Program-made: the position numbers and the translations under genes | Assembly: GCA_016930515.1 (NCBI GenBank) | Contig: JAFGGO010000172.1 | Location: forward strand, 1-55,934 | Source of the DNA: Promethearchaeota archaeon | GTDB lineage: Archaea > Asgardarchaeota > Lokiarchaeia > Sigyniarchaeales > SOKP01 | Direction: 5' to 3' | DNA length: 55,934 nucleotides | The notes under the pieces: model-generated | What the model was told of the DNA's origin: nothing | Seen by the model: the letters and a program-made list of their open reading frames with translations, nothing else | The model's database searches: none | Shown: positions 1-9,434 of the stretch, piece after piece | Position numbering within the stretch: the stretch's first letter is position 1 | Layout: every line of letters begins with the position of its first letter

Positions 1-1174
1 GCGAAGTAGCGATTCCTCCCGTGAAATCTCTTATTTCTATAGGTGTTTCTTCAATAATAATGATTTTTTTTTTAAAATTATTTAAGGCTTTTAGATTTCC
101 TAAATTTCCCATTCCAAATGGTAAATTTGGAAGTATAACTAAATCTACATTGTTCAATATTTCATTTAACTTATTTAAACTCTCTTTCGATATTTCTGAA
201 AAAGGTTCTTCTTTAATGATTTGAATTCCTAAGTTTTTTGCCAAAATATAATCGTCATCAAAAACATTTACAACACCTAATGAAACTCGGTAATTTTTGA
301 GATCATGGAGAAATCCTATAGCAGATCCGCCCCCACCAATCACATGGATTTTTTTAATTGAAGAATCTAACTCCTGTTTTAATAAATTTTCCTCACCATT
401 CTTTTTAGATTCCACTGGAATGATATTGATTGAATTTGTGTAAAAATTATTCTTAATTATGACATCAATACCATAAATCTTTTTTATATTCTCCCTTGTC
501 AGGACTTTCTTAGCATCCCCGAATTCAATAACCCTCCCCTCATTCATTAAAATCAACTTATCGCAAAATTGAGCAGAAATATTTAGGTCATGTAATACAA
601 TCACCACGACCAAACCTTCTTTAACATATTGTTTAAATAACTCCATGAATTCAAGTTGATAATTGATATCGAGATGAGAGGTAGGTTCATCTAAGAGCAG
701 AATGTTTGTCTTTTGAGCCAAAGATCTTGCAATGACAACTTTTTGTTGTTCTCCTCCGCTCAGTTGATTAAAGCCTCTATCTGCTAATTCTGATAAACCC
801 AATTTTTTAATGATCTCTTCAACTATCTCTTTATCTTCGGTTGATTCAGATGAAAACCTATTAATATGAGTATATCTACCCATTTTTATTATTTCGCGAA
901 CTTTATAGTCAAATTCTATGTAATTTAATTGATCTACCATTGCGAGGTGTTTCGCCACCTCCCGAATAGATAGTTTATTAAGGTTTATTTCTTCCAGATA
1001 TATTTGACCATATTTTTTTTTGAGAATTCCACTAATTAATTTTAAAAAAGTTGTTTTTCCACATCCATTTGGGCCGATAATTCCATATAAATGCCCTTTA
1101 TCAAAATTCAAGCTAATATCATTAATTATATCTCTAGTCCTATATCTAAACTTCAAATTTTTACACGAAATCAT
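1..1174 (-). CDS. btuD: Corrinoid/iron-complex ABC transporter ATPase with C-terminal extension (partial)
   Basis: ATP-hydrolysing subunit of a BtuCDF-type importer; the 3' end lies outside the window. I translated it by hand from an ATG at 1174, just after the permease stop. Visible motifs are Walker A GPNGCGKTT (K40), the signature LSGGEQQ (138-144), Walker B LLLDEP (159-164) and the H-loop in VLHD. After the ATPase domain (about 260 residues) comes an extension starting HVIGGGGSA near residue 275. A similar tail occurs, as I recall, in archaeal cobalamin-transport ATPases such as the haloarchaeal BtuD. It forms an operon with the permease and binding protein upstream. A haem or siderophore substrate cannot be excluded. 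Confidence 0.85.
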   Translation of the reverse strand, partial: MISCKNLKFRYRTRDIINDISLNFDKGHLYGIIGPNGCGKTTFLKLISGILKKKYGQIYLEEINLNKLSIREVAKHLAMVDQLNYIEFDYKVREIIKMGRYTHINRFSSESTEDKEIVEEIIKKLGLSELADRGFNQLSGGEQQKVVIARSLAQKTNILLLDEPTSHLDINYQLEFMELFKQYVKEGLVVVIVLHDLNISAQFCDKLILMNEGRVIEFGDAKKVLTRENIKKIYGIDVIIKNNFYTNSINIIPVESKKNGEENLLKQELDSSIKKIHVIGGGGSAIGFLHDLKNYRVSLGVVNVFDDDYILAKNLGIQIIKEEPFSEISKESLNKLNEILNNVDLVILPNLPFGMGNLGNLKALNNFKKKIIIIEETPIEIRDFTGGIATS

Positions 1175-1211
1175 AAGATTCTGCCTCTAATACATGTTCT
1201 TAAATTGGACA

Positions 1212-2270
1212 TTATAAAAGCTCTCCCGCTTTCTTCTTTTTTATTATTATGTAGACGAAAAATGGACCTCCAATTAAGGAAGTCAATATCCCTACGGGTA
1301 ATTCTAAAGGAGCAAAGATAGTTCTTGCTACTAAGTCAGCCCATACTAATAATAATCCTCCACCTATAGCAGAAAAAATTAAAAGTTTCTTGTGATCGCT
1401 CCCTACAATCATTCTCATTAAATGAGGGATTACTAGTCCTACAAATCCTATACTCCCACAAAAAGCAACACTAGTGGATGTAAGTAGCGTCATTATTATT
1501 AAGGTAACTCGTTTTGAATGTTCGACATTGATCCCTAGAGATTGTGCTGATGAATCTCCTAAAACCATTGCGTTTAAATCTCGGCCGTAAAATATGAGAA
1601 TTATTGTCCCGTTCAATAAAATTATAAATACAAAAAAAAATTCGGTCCAAGAACTACCCCAGAAACTACCCATCATGTAAGTTAATATATAATGGGCGTG
1701 CTCTTCAGAAAAATACAATATAAAGCTTGTGAATGCTCCAAAGAAATACGAAAGTGCTATGCCAGAAAGCAATAAAGCTGACATTGAAAGGTGATATTTT
1801 GTTTTTGAAAGGTTAAATATTATAAAAACTTCCATGCAAGAAAAAAAAAATGAGACCAATGGAACGGTTAGTACGCTTAAAAACCCTGCAATTCCCAATA
1901 CAACACTTAAAGCAGCGCCAAATCCTGCAGAGGAAGAAATGCCAATGATATAAGGATCTACGATCGGATTCTTGAAGATACCTTGGGCAACGACCCCTGC
2001 AACGGCCAACATTGCACCCACACATGCGGCCATGAGAACTCTTGGTAATCTTAATACGAGAATTATGTTTTCTTCTCCATTTGTCCATGTTTTCTTGATG
2101 TTAAAACCTATAGAATTCAATATCATAGCAGCAATTTTATTGAAATCAATGAATACGCTCCCAATATGGACCGCTAATATTATGGAAAAAGCCAAACTAA
2201 TTACAAGTAATGTGAAAAAAATTATTAAAAAAAAAGGTTTATTAACAATTTTGTTTTTTTTATGAATCAA
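1212..2270 (-). CDS. btuC: FecCD/BtuC-family ABC transporter permease
   Basis: Membrane subunit of the same importer, about 350 residues, the normal length for the BtuC/FecD family with around ten membrane segments. Family landmarks are RLPRVLMAACVGAMLAVAG near residue 73, NPIVDPYIIGISSSAGFG, and the C-terminal GLVIPHLMRMIVGSDHK. The start is TTG at 2270, supported by an AGGAGAG ribosome-binding site about eight bases upstream. It sits between the binding-protein gene (stop 20 bases upstream) and the ATPase gene (about 40 bases downstream), so the three are probably one transcript. Substrate specificity is inferred from the adjacent cobT and from the ATPase tail. Confidence 0.9.
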   Translation of the reverse strand: MIHKKNKIVNKPFFLIIFFTLLVISLAFSIILAVHIGSVFIDFNKIAAMILNSIGFNIKKTWTNGEENIILVLRLPRVLMAACVGAMLAVAGVVAQGIFKNPIVDPYIIGISSSAGFGAALSVVLGIAGFLSVLTVPLVSFFFSCMEVFIIFNLSKTKYHLSMSALLLSGIALSYFFGAFTSFILYFSEEHAHYILTYMMGSFWGSSWTEFFFVFIILLNGTIILIFYGRDLNAMVLGDSSAQSLGINVEHSKRVTLIIMTLLTSTSVAFCGSIGFVGLVIPHLMRMIVGSDHKKLLIFSAIGGGLLLVWADLVARTIFAPLELPVGILTSLIGGPFFVYIIIKKKKAGELL

Positions 2271-2290
2271 CTTATACTCTCCTTTTGCAT

Positions 2291-3229
2291 TTAAAACAAG
2301 AATGGATAAAGATATCTAGTCATGTTCTCTAAAGCGTCTATTATACGAGGGCCTGGTCTCAAATACATGTCGTCATCGCATTGATATATCCTATTATTAA
2401 TACATGCATTTACAGAATCGTATCCGGACCTCTCGTATATAGGTTCTGGGTAATAAGGAACATAATGCGCCGTTAGAAAAATTACATCAGGATCACCATC
2501 AATGATCTGTTCGTGACTTACCGTAGAATATTCTTGATTTATATTTCCAAAAATATTTATTGCTCCAGCTTTTAAGATCATGTCATGTACATAGGATTTT
2601 GCTCCAGCAACCATAGGACTACAATATATCTCAAAATAGCAATCAATAATTTGAGTGTAATTCAAGCTTGCCGTTTTGTCCGTTATGCTTTCCATATTAT
2701 ATGTTAAATTTCCAGTCAAGTAAATGCCGTTTTGTCTAAAATTAACTAAATTCGCAATGACACCTACATTTTCAATGATTTCCTCTAAAGTATCTGCAAA
2801 AATGACCACTATAGCCATTCCTTGCGCTTCAATTTGCTCTATAATGTCTGGATTCCATGTCGAAGTGATTATGAGGTCGGGGTCTAGATCTGCTATTATT
2901 TCGAGATTTGGTGTTGAAAATCCGCCTATACTCGTGTAATTTGACCGATTTAACGCTTCAATTGGATAATTACAGTAATCAGTAATACCTACTAACTTAT
3001 TTTCTGCACCAAGAGCAAAAATTGTTTCTGTAATGGAAGGTGCCATCGATACAATTTTTTGTGGAGATTTTGGCACATATACCTCTCTATTCTTTGAATC
3101 AACGAATAGATAGGATTCTTCTGGAATATTAATTTCGTCCATTAGGGAAGTAACTAACATTCCTAATCCAAAAGTGCTAATTCCAACTAAAATAACTAAT
3201 CCGAGAACTATTACTACATTTTTTTTCAT
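2291..3229 (-). CDS. btuF: BtuF-like periplasmic/extracellular corrinoid-binding protein
   Basis: Substrate-binding subunit of the importer. Residues 5-27 form a hydrophobic N-terminal anchor or signal. The body has the class III binding-protein hallmarks KIVSMAPSITETIFALGAENKLVGITDYCNYP and DPDLIITS, followed by the second lobe with DPDVIFLTAHY. I start it at ATG 3229 because GGAGG lies about eight bases upstream; an ATG 13 codons further up has no such site. The protein would be anchored outside the membrane and deliver ligand to BtuCD. The gene is first in its operon and diverges from cobT, so the 220-base gap holds both promoters. Confidence 0.87.
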   Translation of the reverse strand: MKKNVVIVLGLVILVGISTFGLGMLVTSLMDEINIPEESYLFVDSKNREVYVPKSPQKIVSMAPSITETIFALGAENKLVGITDYCNYPIEALNRSNYTSIGGFSTPNLEIIADLDPDLIITSTWNPDIIEQIEAQGMAIVVIFADTLEEIIENVGVIANLVNFRQNGIYLTGNLTYNMESITDKTASLNYTQIIDCYFEIYCSPMVAGAKSYVHDMILKAGAINIFGNINQEYSTVSHEQIIDGDPDVIFLTAHYVPYYPEPIYERSGYDSVNACINNRIYQCDDDMYLRPGPRIIDALENMTRYLYPFLF

Positions 3230-3449
3230 ATATAATATCCTCCATAGGATAAGATTTCCTATGATCAAAAAATTATTGCATTTTATAAACTTTGTGGGTT
3301 AAGTTAACCTATGATTACAAAAGCTAAAAAGATATCCTTTACATCTCTGGAGAAGCGTTACAAATTGCCCTACGAAAAACCTTATTAAACTCCCATAATT
3401 CTATAAATTTAGATCTATAATTTATGTTAATACTATTCTCAAAAAAAAA

Positions 3450-4553
3450 ATGATGAAAAAAATAATTGAAATTGGAAACGAAGATAAAATAAATAATTTT
3501 AGGTTAAAAATAGAAGGAAAGAAACCATTATTTATTTGTGTAATAGGGAATACGGAAACCGCAAAAATTCCTGGAATATCAGCAGCTGGTGCAAAATCAG
3601 AAATAACGGATTATACTCCTGCAGCAGATGTAGAATATCTATATTATGGAAAATGCAAATGCTTGGAAGGAGTCCCAATAACTCCGGAGGGAATTCCAAC
3701 TCCGGGCTTGATTACGAAAGCAGCTTTAGATCTTGCTAATATTCCAAGATTAATTGTAAGTGGAGGCGTGAATGTTTTCCCTCAAGCGCCATATATAGAT
3801 TTGGGAGGAGAAGCTGGGGGTGATATTTCAAAAGAAAAAGCAGTTAAAGACCCCATTAAAATATTTAAAAACGCAAAGATTTTAGGTAAAAACCTTTCCT
3901 TCTTTACAGATTACTTGGTAATAGGTGAAAGCATTGCGGGAGGAACGACAACAGCTCTCGGAATGCTTTTAAGCATGGGTTATGATGTCTCGGATAAAAT
4001 TAGCAGTAGCTTGGCCATAAATCCAATTCAACTCAAATTAGAGTCAATAGACTCGGGAATGAAAGCAAAAAAATTATCCAGAGGTGATTTTAAAAATGAA
4101 CCATTTAAGGCCATAGAATTTTTCGGTGATCCAATGCAACCCGCACATGCGGGGATTGCAATAGGCGCGGCATCAAGAATACCAGTAATCTTAGCGGGAG
4201 GGACCCAAATGACGGCCATATTAGCAATCATCAACATACTTAATCCAGAAGTTCTTGAAAATATTGCAATTGGCACGACAAGATGGATTCTAAATGATCA
4301 AAAAACTGATCTTGAAGGAATAGTCGCTGAAGTGAGCCCAAAAGTTCCTATCCTTGCGGCAAACCTTTTTTTTGATGAGATGAGATTCCCAGGATTGCGG
4401 GCTTACGAGAATGGTATGGTTAAAGAAGGTGTAGGTGCTGGTGGTGCGGTTATTGCTTGCGTGCTCTCGTCCAAAAATCAAATTTCTATGATTGATATTT
4501 GCAAAAGAATTGAAAAAGATTATGAAACAATTACTACCTTAAAACAGGTTTAA
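3450..4553 (+). CDS. cobT: CobT-like nicotinate-nucleotide:benzimidazole phosphoribosyltransferase (archaeal type)
   Basis: Activates the lower ligand base of cobamides by transferring phosphoribose from nicotinate mononucleotide. Length (367 residues) and landmarks fit the archaeal CobT family: VIGNTETAKIPGISAAGA near the N-terminus, TPAADVEYLYYG, GIPTPGLITKAAL, LIVSGGVNVFPQAPYIDLGGEAGGDI, GESIAGGTTTALG, and LAGGTQMTAIL. The gene starts with tandem ATG codons (3450, 3453). It is followed after 6 bases by the Dph6-like gene and then the HAD gene, and it diverges from btuF. This arrangement indicates corrinoid salvage. The exact base it activates cannot be read from the sequence. Confidence 0.9.
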   Translation: MMKKIIEIGNEDKINNFRLKIEGKKPLFICVIGNTETAKIPGISAAGAKSEITDYTPAADVEYLYYGKCKCLEGVPITPEGIPTPGLITKAALDLANIPRLIVSGGVNVFPQAPYIDLGGEAGGDISKEKAVKDPIKIFKNAKILGKNLSFFTDYLVIGESIAGGTTTALGMLLSMGYDVSDKISSSLAINPIQLKLESIDSGMKAKKLSRGDFKNEPFKAIEFFGDPMQPAHAGIAIGAASRIPVILAGGTQMTAILAIINILNPEVLENIAIGTTRWILNDQKTDLEGIVAEVSPKVPILAANLFFDEMRFPGLRAYENGMVKEGVGAGGAVIACVLSSKNQISMIDICKRIEKDYETITTLKQV

Positions 4554-4559
4554 AAAATT

Positions 4560-5231
4560 ATGAGTTATGCAGTATCGTGGAGCAGTGGAAAGGATAGTGG
4601 TTATGCGTGTTATGAGGCCATGAATATGGGTTTAGATATCACATGCTTGCTCAATATTATTTCAAAAGATAGTGGTCTTGTGGATTCTCACCGCGTGAGC
4701 AAGGAATTAGTTCAAACGCAAGCCAAACTGATGGACATTCCCTTAATACAAGCAGAAACAAATTGGGACGATTATACTAAAAATTTTAAGTTTTTAATCT
4801 CTAATTTTCCCTCGAAGAATATCAAAGGAATTATATTTGGAGACATATTCGTGCCTGAATTTCAAATACAAAAACATAAACTTTGGGCGGAAAATATATG
4901 TGCTTCAGCAGGACTTGTTGCTATAGAACCTTTATGGAATGTAAGATCCAAGGAATTGCCCTTAAAAATGCTTGAGACAGGTTTTGAAATGATTATCGTA
5001 AGTATAAAGAAAAGATTGATAGGAGAAGAATGGCTTGGTCGCCCTTTTGATTCAGAATTTTCATGTTATATCCAAAATAAAGGTGATATTGATCCCTGTG
5101 GCGAAAAAGGAGAATTTCATACTGTTGTATTAAATTGTCCGATGTTTAAAAAAAAAATAAAAGTGTTAAAAACTAACAAAACTGAAAATGAAAAATATTG
5201 TTTTTTGAATATTACGAAATGGACAACATGA
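4560..5231 (+). CDS. Dph6/MJ0570-like ATP pyrophosphatase (alpha-ANH fold)
   Basis: PP-loop ATP pyrophosphatase of the diphthine-ammonia ligase superfamily. It has SSGKDSG at residues 8-14 and the family signature DPCGEKGEFHT near residues 179-189; 223 residues is the expected single-domain size. Archaea use Dph6 to finish diphthamide on EF2, so that is one possible job. Its place between cobT and a HAD phosphatase, opposite btuFCD, suggests instead an amide-forming step in corrinoid salvage. I recall members of this family near B12 uptake genes in bacteria, which lack diphthamide, but I cannot verify that here. Confidence 0.8.
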   Translation: MSYAVSWSSGKDSGYACYEAMNMGLDITCLLNIISKDSGLVDSHRVSKELVQTQAKLMDIPLIQAETNWDDYTKNFKFLISNFPSKNIKGIIFGDIFVPEFQIQKHKLWAENICASAGLVAIEPLWNVRSKELPLKMLETGFEMIIVSIKKRLIGEEWLGRPFDSEFSCYIQNKGDIDPCGEKGEFHTVVLNCPMFKKKIKVLKTNKTENEKYCFLNITKWTT

Positions 5232-5235
5232 AATA

Positions 5236-5919
5236 ATGCCGTATGATTATTTTATATTTGATTTGGATAATTGTCTAATTAGATATCCCAATCTTACAGG
5301 ATTTATTGATGAAGTTTTAAAAAAAACACTTAAAAATTACCTTAAAGACATTCCTAAGAAATTTGAGAGAAACACTTTATTGAAGCCAGGCACTGATATT
5401 AACGAAAAGTTACGAAAATGGGGGATTTCAGAGCAAAACTTCTTTTGGATGAATTATGAACAGATTGAATTTCAGTACAGAAAACATCTTGCGGAAGCTG
5501 GAAATATTTCCTTATTTAAAGATGTAAGATTCGTATTAAAATCATTAAAACAATCGAATAAAAAACTTGCAATTGTTTCTAATTCTCCCCAATATATTGT
5601 GGATTATTTCACGAAAAGATTTTGTTTAGATTCATTTTTTCAAGAATCTGTTGGAGTAGATTACTCGACTAATCCAAACGGAGCAAAACCTTCTCCTAAT
5701 GGAATTCGTATGGTTTTGAATAAAATGGGCTACGATCAACTGAATTCGAAAGCTATAATGATTGGTGATTCAATAGTTGATATTATTGCTGCTAAAAAAG
5801 CAGAAATTACAGCTTGTCTCGTTAAAAGGAACAGATTATATTATTATAAGAGATTAAATGAATGGTCTTATCAACCAGATATGCTGGTGAAGACTCTCCA
5901 CGAGCTTATTTCAATCTAA
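5236..5919 (+). CDS. HAD-superfamily phosphatase
   Basis: Haloacid-dehalogenase-fold hydrolase with all four motifs: FDLDNCL (nucleophile D9, acid D11), the motif II serine in AIVSNS near residue 117, the lysine in KPSP near 153, and GDSIVD near 176. The helical cap lies between motifs I and II. It is 227 residues, typical for the pyrimidine 5'-nucleotidase/phosphoglycolate phosphatase type. It follows the Dph6-like gene by 4 bases, so the two are probably translated from one message. A role as alpha-ribazole phosphatase, completing the CobT pathway, is an inference from position only. Its end overlaps the end of the convergent moeA by 14 bases. Confidence 0.82.
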   Translation: MPYDYFIFDLDNCLIRYPNLTGFIDEVLKKTLKNYLKDIPKKFERNTLLKPGTDINEKLRKWGISEQNFFWMNYEQIEFQYRKHLAEAGNISLFKDVRFVLKSLKQSNKKLAIVSNSPQYIVDYFTKRFCLDSFFQESVGVDYSTNPNGAKPSPNGIRMVLNKMGYDQLNSKAIMIGDSIVDIIAAKKAEITACLVKRNRLYYYKRLNEWSYQPDMLVKTLHELISI

Positions 5920-7162
5920 TGACGAAAACTTTATCGTCCTTTTTTAAACCTTCTTGATATGGGTGTATTTTGACGATTCCGTCTGATTGAACTAAAGAAC
6001 TAATTATGCCTGAACCTTTCAGTTTTACTGGATGTGCAATAATTTCGTTGCCAAGCTTTTCGATCTTGACCCTTAAGAAATGTATATAACCCATACCTGA
6101 TACTGGAACATCTCTGCTCATTTTCGCGACGGTTTCGGTTCTTGGATCGATCTCTGAGGCGCCCATCATTTTCCGAAGCGCCATTCCAACTAGCTCGACA
6201 AAACAAAGATATGCCGCTACTGGCGTTCCAGGGAGACAAAAAACGATTTTATCCTCAACAACACCAATTAAAACTGGCGATCCAGGTTTAATGGCGATAC
6301 CGTGAACAAGAATGGTTCCATTTTCTTGAATAGTCTCGGGAAGGAAGTCTTGAGTTCCCACTGATGTACCTCCAGTAAAGATTACTAAATCAGAGTCTTC
6401 AACGGATTCGTATAGTTTTTTTTTAAGCAGAATCTTGTCGTCTTTAAGTGTCTCTTCTCTTATTACGGTACCTCCATATTGTTGGGTTAAATTTGATATC
6501 ATTGGCGAGTTAGAGTTGTAAATCTGGTTTTCACCAAGCATTTGACCAACTTCTACGAGTTCGTCTCCTGTGGCGAAGACGCTTACCTTTGGTCTCGAAT
6601 GTACTTTCACCGTTTCAATGCCCAATGAGGATAATAAAGCGATATGAGAAGAAAAGATTTCCGTGCCACTGTTCAATACAATACTATCTTGAGGAATGTC
6701 CTCTCCCTTGCGCGACACATTTTTCCCGGGTACTATTGGTAAATATATTGAGATATTGGCTTCCTCGATCTTAGTGTCTTCAATCTTCACGACCGCATCA
6801 GCACCAAGAGGGATTGCAGCTCCCGTTGATATTCTTATCGCTTCGCCTGATTTCATTTGTATTCCTTCTGATTTCTCTCCAATCTCGATTTTTCCTACCA
6901 ATTTTAAGTTGCGTGGATTCTGAGGAGAACTCCCAAAAGTATCTTCTGCCTTAACCGCATAGCCGTCCATGGCTGACCGATCGAATGGAGGTATGTTTAA
7001 CCCGCTTTTAATGCTCTCTGCCAAAAATCTGCCTAACGACGATGAGGTTTCAACTACTTCCACGGTTGTCAAGCTTATATTAGATAAAAGCAGGTCTGAA
7101 GCCTCCTCAAGGGGCGTTAATTTCGAAAAACCAATTTTTCGCAATCTTTCCACATTCTTCAC
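5906..7162 (-). CDS. moeA: Molybdopterin molybdotransferase MoeA (copy 1)
   Basis: Inserts molybdate or tungstate into adenylated molybdopterin. It has the MoeA order of domains: FDRSAMDGYAV near residue 60, ISTGAAIPLGADAVV near 110, a MoaB/Mog-like domain with ATGDELV and FTGGTSVGTQDFLPE (about 180-315), PGTPVAAYL, and the C-terminal beta domain. The start is GTG at 7162, overlapping the moaB stop as GTGA, which implies translational coupling. It is last in the moaC-to-moeA block. A second MoeA lies just upstream of moaB; in archaea two MoeA copies are common and may separate Mo and W handling. Confidence 0.93.
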   Translation of the reverse strand: MKNVERLRKIGFSKLTPLEEASDLLLSNISLTTVEVVETSSSLGRFLAESIKSGLNIPPFDRSAMDGYAVKAEDTFGSSPQNPRNLKLVGKIEIGEKSEGIQMKSGEAIRISTGAAIPLGADAVVKIEDTKIEEANISIYLPIVPGKNVSRKGEDIPQDSIVLNSGTEIFSSHIALLSSLGIETVKVHSRPKVSVFATGDELVEVGQMLGENQIYNSNSPMISNLTQQYGGTVIREETLKDDKILLKKKLYESVEDSDLVIFTGGTSVGTQDFLPETIQENGTILVHGIAIKPGSPVLIGVVEDKIVFCLPGTPVAAYLCFVELVGMALRKMMGASEIDPRTETVAKMSRDVPVSGMGYIHFLRVKIEKLGNEIIAHPVKLKGSGIISSLVQSDGIVKIHPYQEGLKKDDKVFVIRLK

Positions 7163-7695
7163 TCATTCTTGTTAATTGAATATACTATATGTCTAATTTC
7201 GGGAATGATTAGCTCTACTAATGCTAGTTTAACTGCATTTGGAGATCCTGGAAGAAGGAATACAATTTTATTACCTATCTTTCCTGCCGTTGTTCGAGAA
7301 AGCATTGCGGAGGGGCCAATTTCCTTGAAGGATAAATATCTGAAGAACTCCCCAAATCCGTCCATTTTCTTTTCGAATAATGGTTCGAGAGTCTCATACG
7401 TCACATCTTTAGGTGTAAATCCAGTTCCTCCGCTAAATATCAAGGCGTGCAAGGAGTCATTTTTAATCAATTCGATTAAAGAGTTGTGAATTTTTTCTCG
7501 AGAATCTGGGACAATCGAAACCGATAAAAGGGTAATATTTGAATTTTTTTCAAGGATATCCCGTACTAATGGAATGGTTTTATCGGTCTTTACTTCTCCA
7601 TTTTCCTGTTCTTGGAATCTAGATGTGCTTACGATGATTAATGCTATATTGACCTTAGAGGGGGCCTCCTTTTTATGTTGTTCGTGTACTTTCAT
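7159..7695 (-). CDS. moaB: Molybdopterin adenylyltransferase MoaB/Mog
   Basis: Adenylates molybdopterin ahead of metal insertion. It has the MoaB/Mog fold with IVSTSR near residue 22, IFSGGTGFTPKDVTYE near 90, SRTTAGKIGNKIVFLLPGSPNAVKLAL near 137; 178 residues is normal. A short charged N-terminal extension (MKVHEQHKKEAPSK) precedes the fold. The gene lies between the two moeA genes and overlaps the downstream one by four bases. The GG-T-G nucleotide-binding loop is intact, so the enzyme should be active. Confidence 0.93.
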   Translation of the reverse strand: MKVHEQHKKEAPSKVNIALIIVSTSRFQEQENGEVKTDKTIPLVRDILEKNSNITLLSVSIVPDSREKIHNSLIELIKNDSLHALIFSGGTGFTPKDVTYETLEPLFEKKMDGFGEFFRYLSFKEIGPSAMLSRTTAGKIGNKIVFLLPGSPNAVKLALVELIIPEIRHIVYSINKNE

Positions 7696-7733
7696 GATGT
7701 GTTTTTATAAACGATTTTTATATAATAATAATA

Positions 7734-8960
7734 TCAAAAAAAATATACTGTTCTAACATCTCCTTTTTCTACGATGCTTTCCAGTTCTTCTATTTCAATA
7801 TATCCGTCGGCATTAAATAACGTGCTGATGGCTTCTGAACCAGTCTGAATGGGAAAAACCTTCTTCTGACCTTCAATTACATCTATCTTAACTGGTTTAA
7901 ACTCGTGCCTTCCAATCGTGCTGTAAATCCTTTCGCCTACCTCTAATGATATTGAATTCTTGTCTCTCAAAGGATATCCCGCCATTCTTCTGATAAAATC
8001 TTCGACAAATATGTAATAACAACTCAAAGCAGAAGTAGGGTATCCTGGTAAGACAAAAACTAATTTTAATCCAATCCTTGCGAATATAAAAGGCTTTCCC
8101 GGCTTTATCCTTACACCGTGTACCATTATCTCTATATCTTGGTAACCTTCTAAAACTTGGGGGGCAAAATCTCCCTCTCCTTTTGATGTTCCTCCCGATA
8201 AAATCGTGATATCGCAACAAGAGAGGCCGTGGTCTATAGCGTTTTTTAAGGTTTCGAAAGAATCTTTCACGATTCCCAAGTATTCAACTTCGGCTCCAGC
8301 GTTTTGGAGCGATATTTTTAACACTCTCGAATTAATATCGTAAATTTTTCCAATATCTAAATGCTTGATTTCAGAGGAAACAAGTTCATTTCCAGTGCTT
8401 ATCAAGCTAATCTTTGGCTTCTTATATACCCAAATTTCATCCATACCGCATGACGAGAGAAGTCCAACCATTGAAACACTAATAAGCTCATTTTTCTTAC
8501 AGATTAATTTACCCTTTGGAATGTCGTGCCCGACCTTTACGATGTGCGTGTCAGGTGTAACGGATTGCGTCGTGGAAACAATATTGTCCGTTCTTTCAGT
8601 AAATTCTACCATCACAACTGCATCGGCTCCTTCTGGGATTGCGGCTCCTGTTGCCACATAGGCGCATTGTCCTTTTTGAATTTCTTTTTTGGGTACGGCT
8701 CCTGCTTGCACATGATCTACTAAAACGAGATCCACGGATTTATCCTCGCTCGCAGGAAATGTATCGCTAGCAATAACTGCGTAACCGTCCATTCGAGACT
8801 TTCGAAAATGGGGGACATCTATAGGACTTTCAATATCCCGAGATAAAATTCTTCCGAATGCGTCGTCTAATGGTAATTTCACTTCTCCTAAAACTAAAGG
8901 AGTTATTTTGAATAATAAAGTTTTCAATTCAGAAACACTGATCGTTTTTAAGAATTTCAA
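7734..8960 (-). CDS. moeA: Molybdopterin molybdotransferase MoeA (copy 2)
   Basis: Second MoeA paralogue, 408 residues with the same domain order: FRKSRMDGYAVIASDTF, VATGAAIPEGADAVVMVE, the Mog-like domain with STGNELV and LSGGTSKGEGDFAP, then PGYPTSALSCYY. The common FDRSAMDGYA segment reads FRKSRMDGYA here, a divergence shared by the archaeal second-copy type. The start is TTG at 8960 with AGGAG about 11 bases upstream. It lies 18 bases after moaE and 38 bases before moaB. Division of labour with copy 1 is not visible from sequence. Confidence 0.92.
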   Translation of the reverse strand: MKFLKTISVSELKTLLFKITPLVLGEVKLPLDDAFGRILSRDIESPIDVPHFRKSRMDGYAVIASDTFPASEDKSVDLVLVDHVQAGAVPKKEIQKGQCAYVATGAAIPEGADAVVMVEFTERTDNIVSTTQSVTPDTHIVKVGHDIPKGKLICKKNELISVSMVGLLSSCGMDEIWVYKKPKISLISTGNELVSSEIKHLDIGKIYDINSRVLKISLQNAGAEVEYLGIVKDSFETLKNAIDHGLSCCDITILSGGTSKGEGDFAPQVLEGYQDIEIMVHGVRIKPGKPFIFARIGLKLVFVLPGYPTSALSCYYIFVEDFIRRMAGYPLRDKNSISLEVGERIYSTIGRHEFKPVKIDVIEGQKKVFPIQTGSEAISTLFNADGYIEIEELESIVEKGDVRTVYFF

Positions 8961-8978
8961 TTCTCAATCAACTCCTAT

Positions 8979-9434
8979 TTAGTGTATCCATTCAGATGAG
9001 CCGTCTTCAAAATCCTCTCTTTTCCAGACCGCAAGCTGTTCTTTATAATCTTCAACCGCTATTCGGAGCGCTTTAAAGCCCTCTTCCCTGTGAGATGAGG
9101 CAACGACCACGTGAATTAAATCTTCTGAAATTTCGAATTGCCCATAAAAATGAATTAAAATAATATCAATAATGCCTTCGATATTTTTTATTTTTGTACA
9201 GATTTCTTCGATGCTTTTGGTAGCTAACTCAATGTACGCATCGATTTTGATACCTTTAACGGGTCGACCGTCTTTAGAAGTATTGCGAACGATCCCAGAA
9301 AATGTGTGAATGGATCCTATTTGTGCTGCGTTAGGTCCTTTTTTAATCTCGTTTATCATTTGTTCTAGAGTAATTTTACCCTTAGAATAAATTCCCGATT
9401 CTATTTTAGTGTTGGAAATTTCGTCCATTTTCAC
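8979..9434 (-). CDS. moaE: Molybdopterin synthase large subunit MoaE
   Basis: Catalytic subunit of molybdopterin synthase, which transfers sulfur from MoaD thiocarboxylate to precursor Z. Landmarks are GSIHTFSGIVRNTSKDGRPV near residue 40, HVVVASSHREEGFKAL near 105, the active-site lysine in YKEQLAVWKREDFEDG, and the terminal SSEWIH. Translation can start at GTG 9434 or ATG 9428. The GGAGG ribosome-binding site overlaps the last glycine codons of moaD, so either start is within reach. The genes moaD and moaE are adjacent with no gap, as expected for subunits made in equal amounts. Confidence 0.93.
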   Translation of the reverse strand: MKMDEISNTKIESGIYSKGKITLEQMINEIKKGPNAAQIGSIHTFSGIVRNTSKDGRPVKGIKIDAYIELATKSIEEICTKIKNIEGIIDIILIHFYGQFEISEDLIHVVVASSHREEGFKALRIAVEDYKEQLAVWKREDFEDGSSEWIH

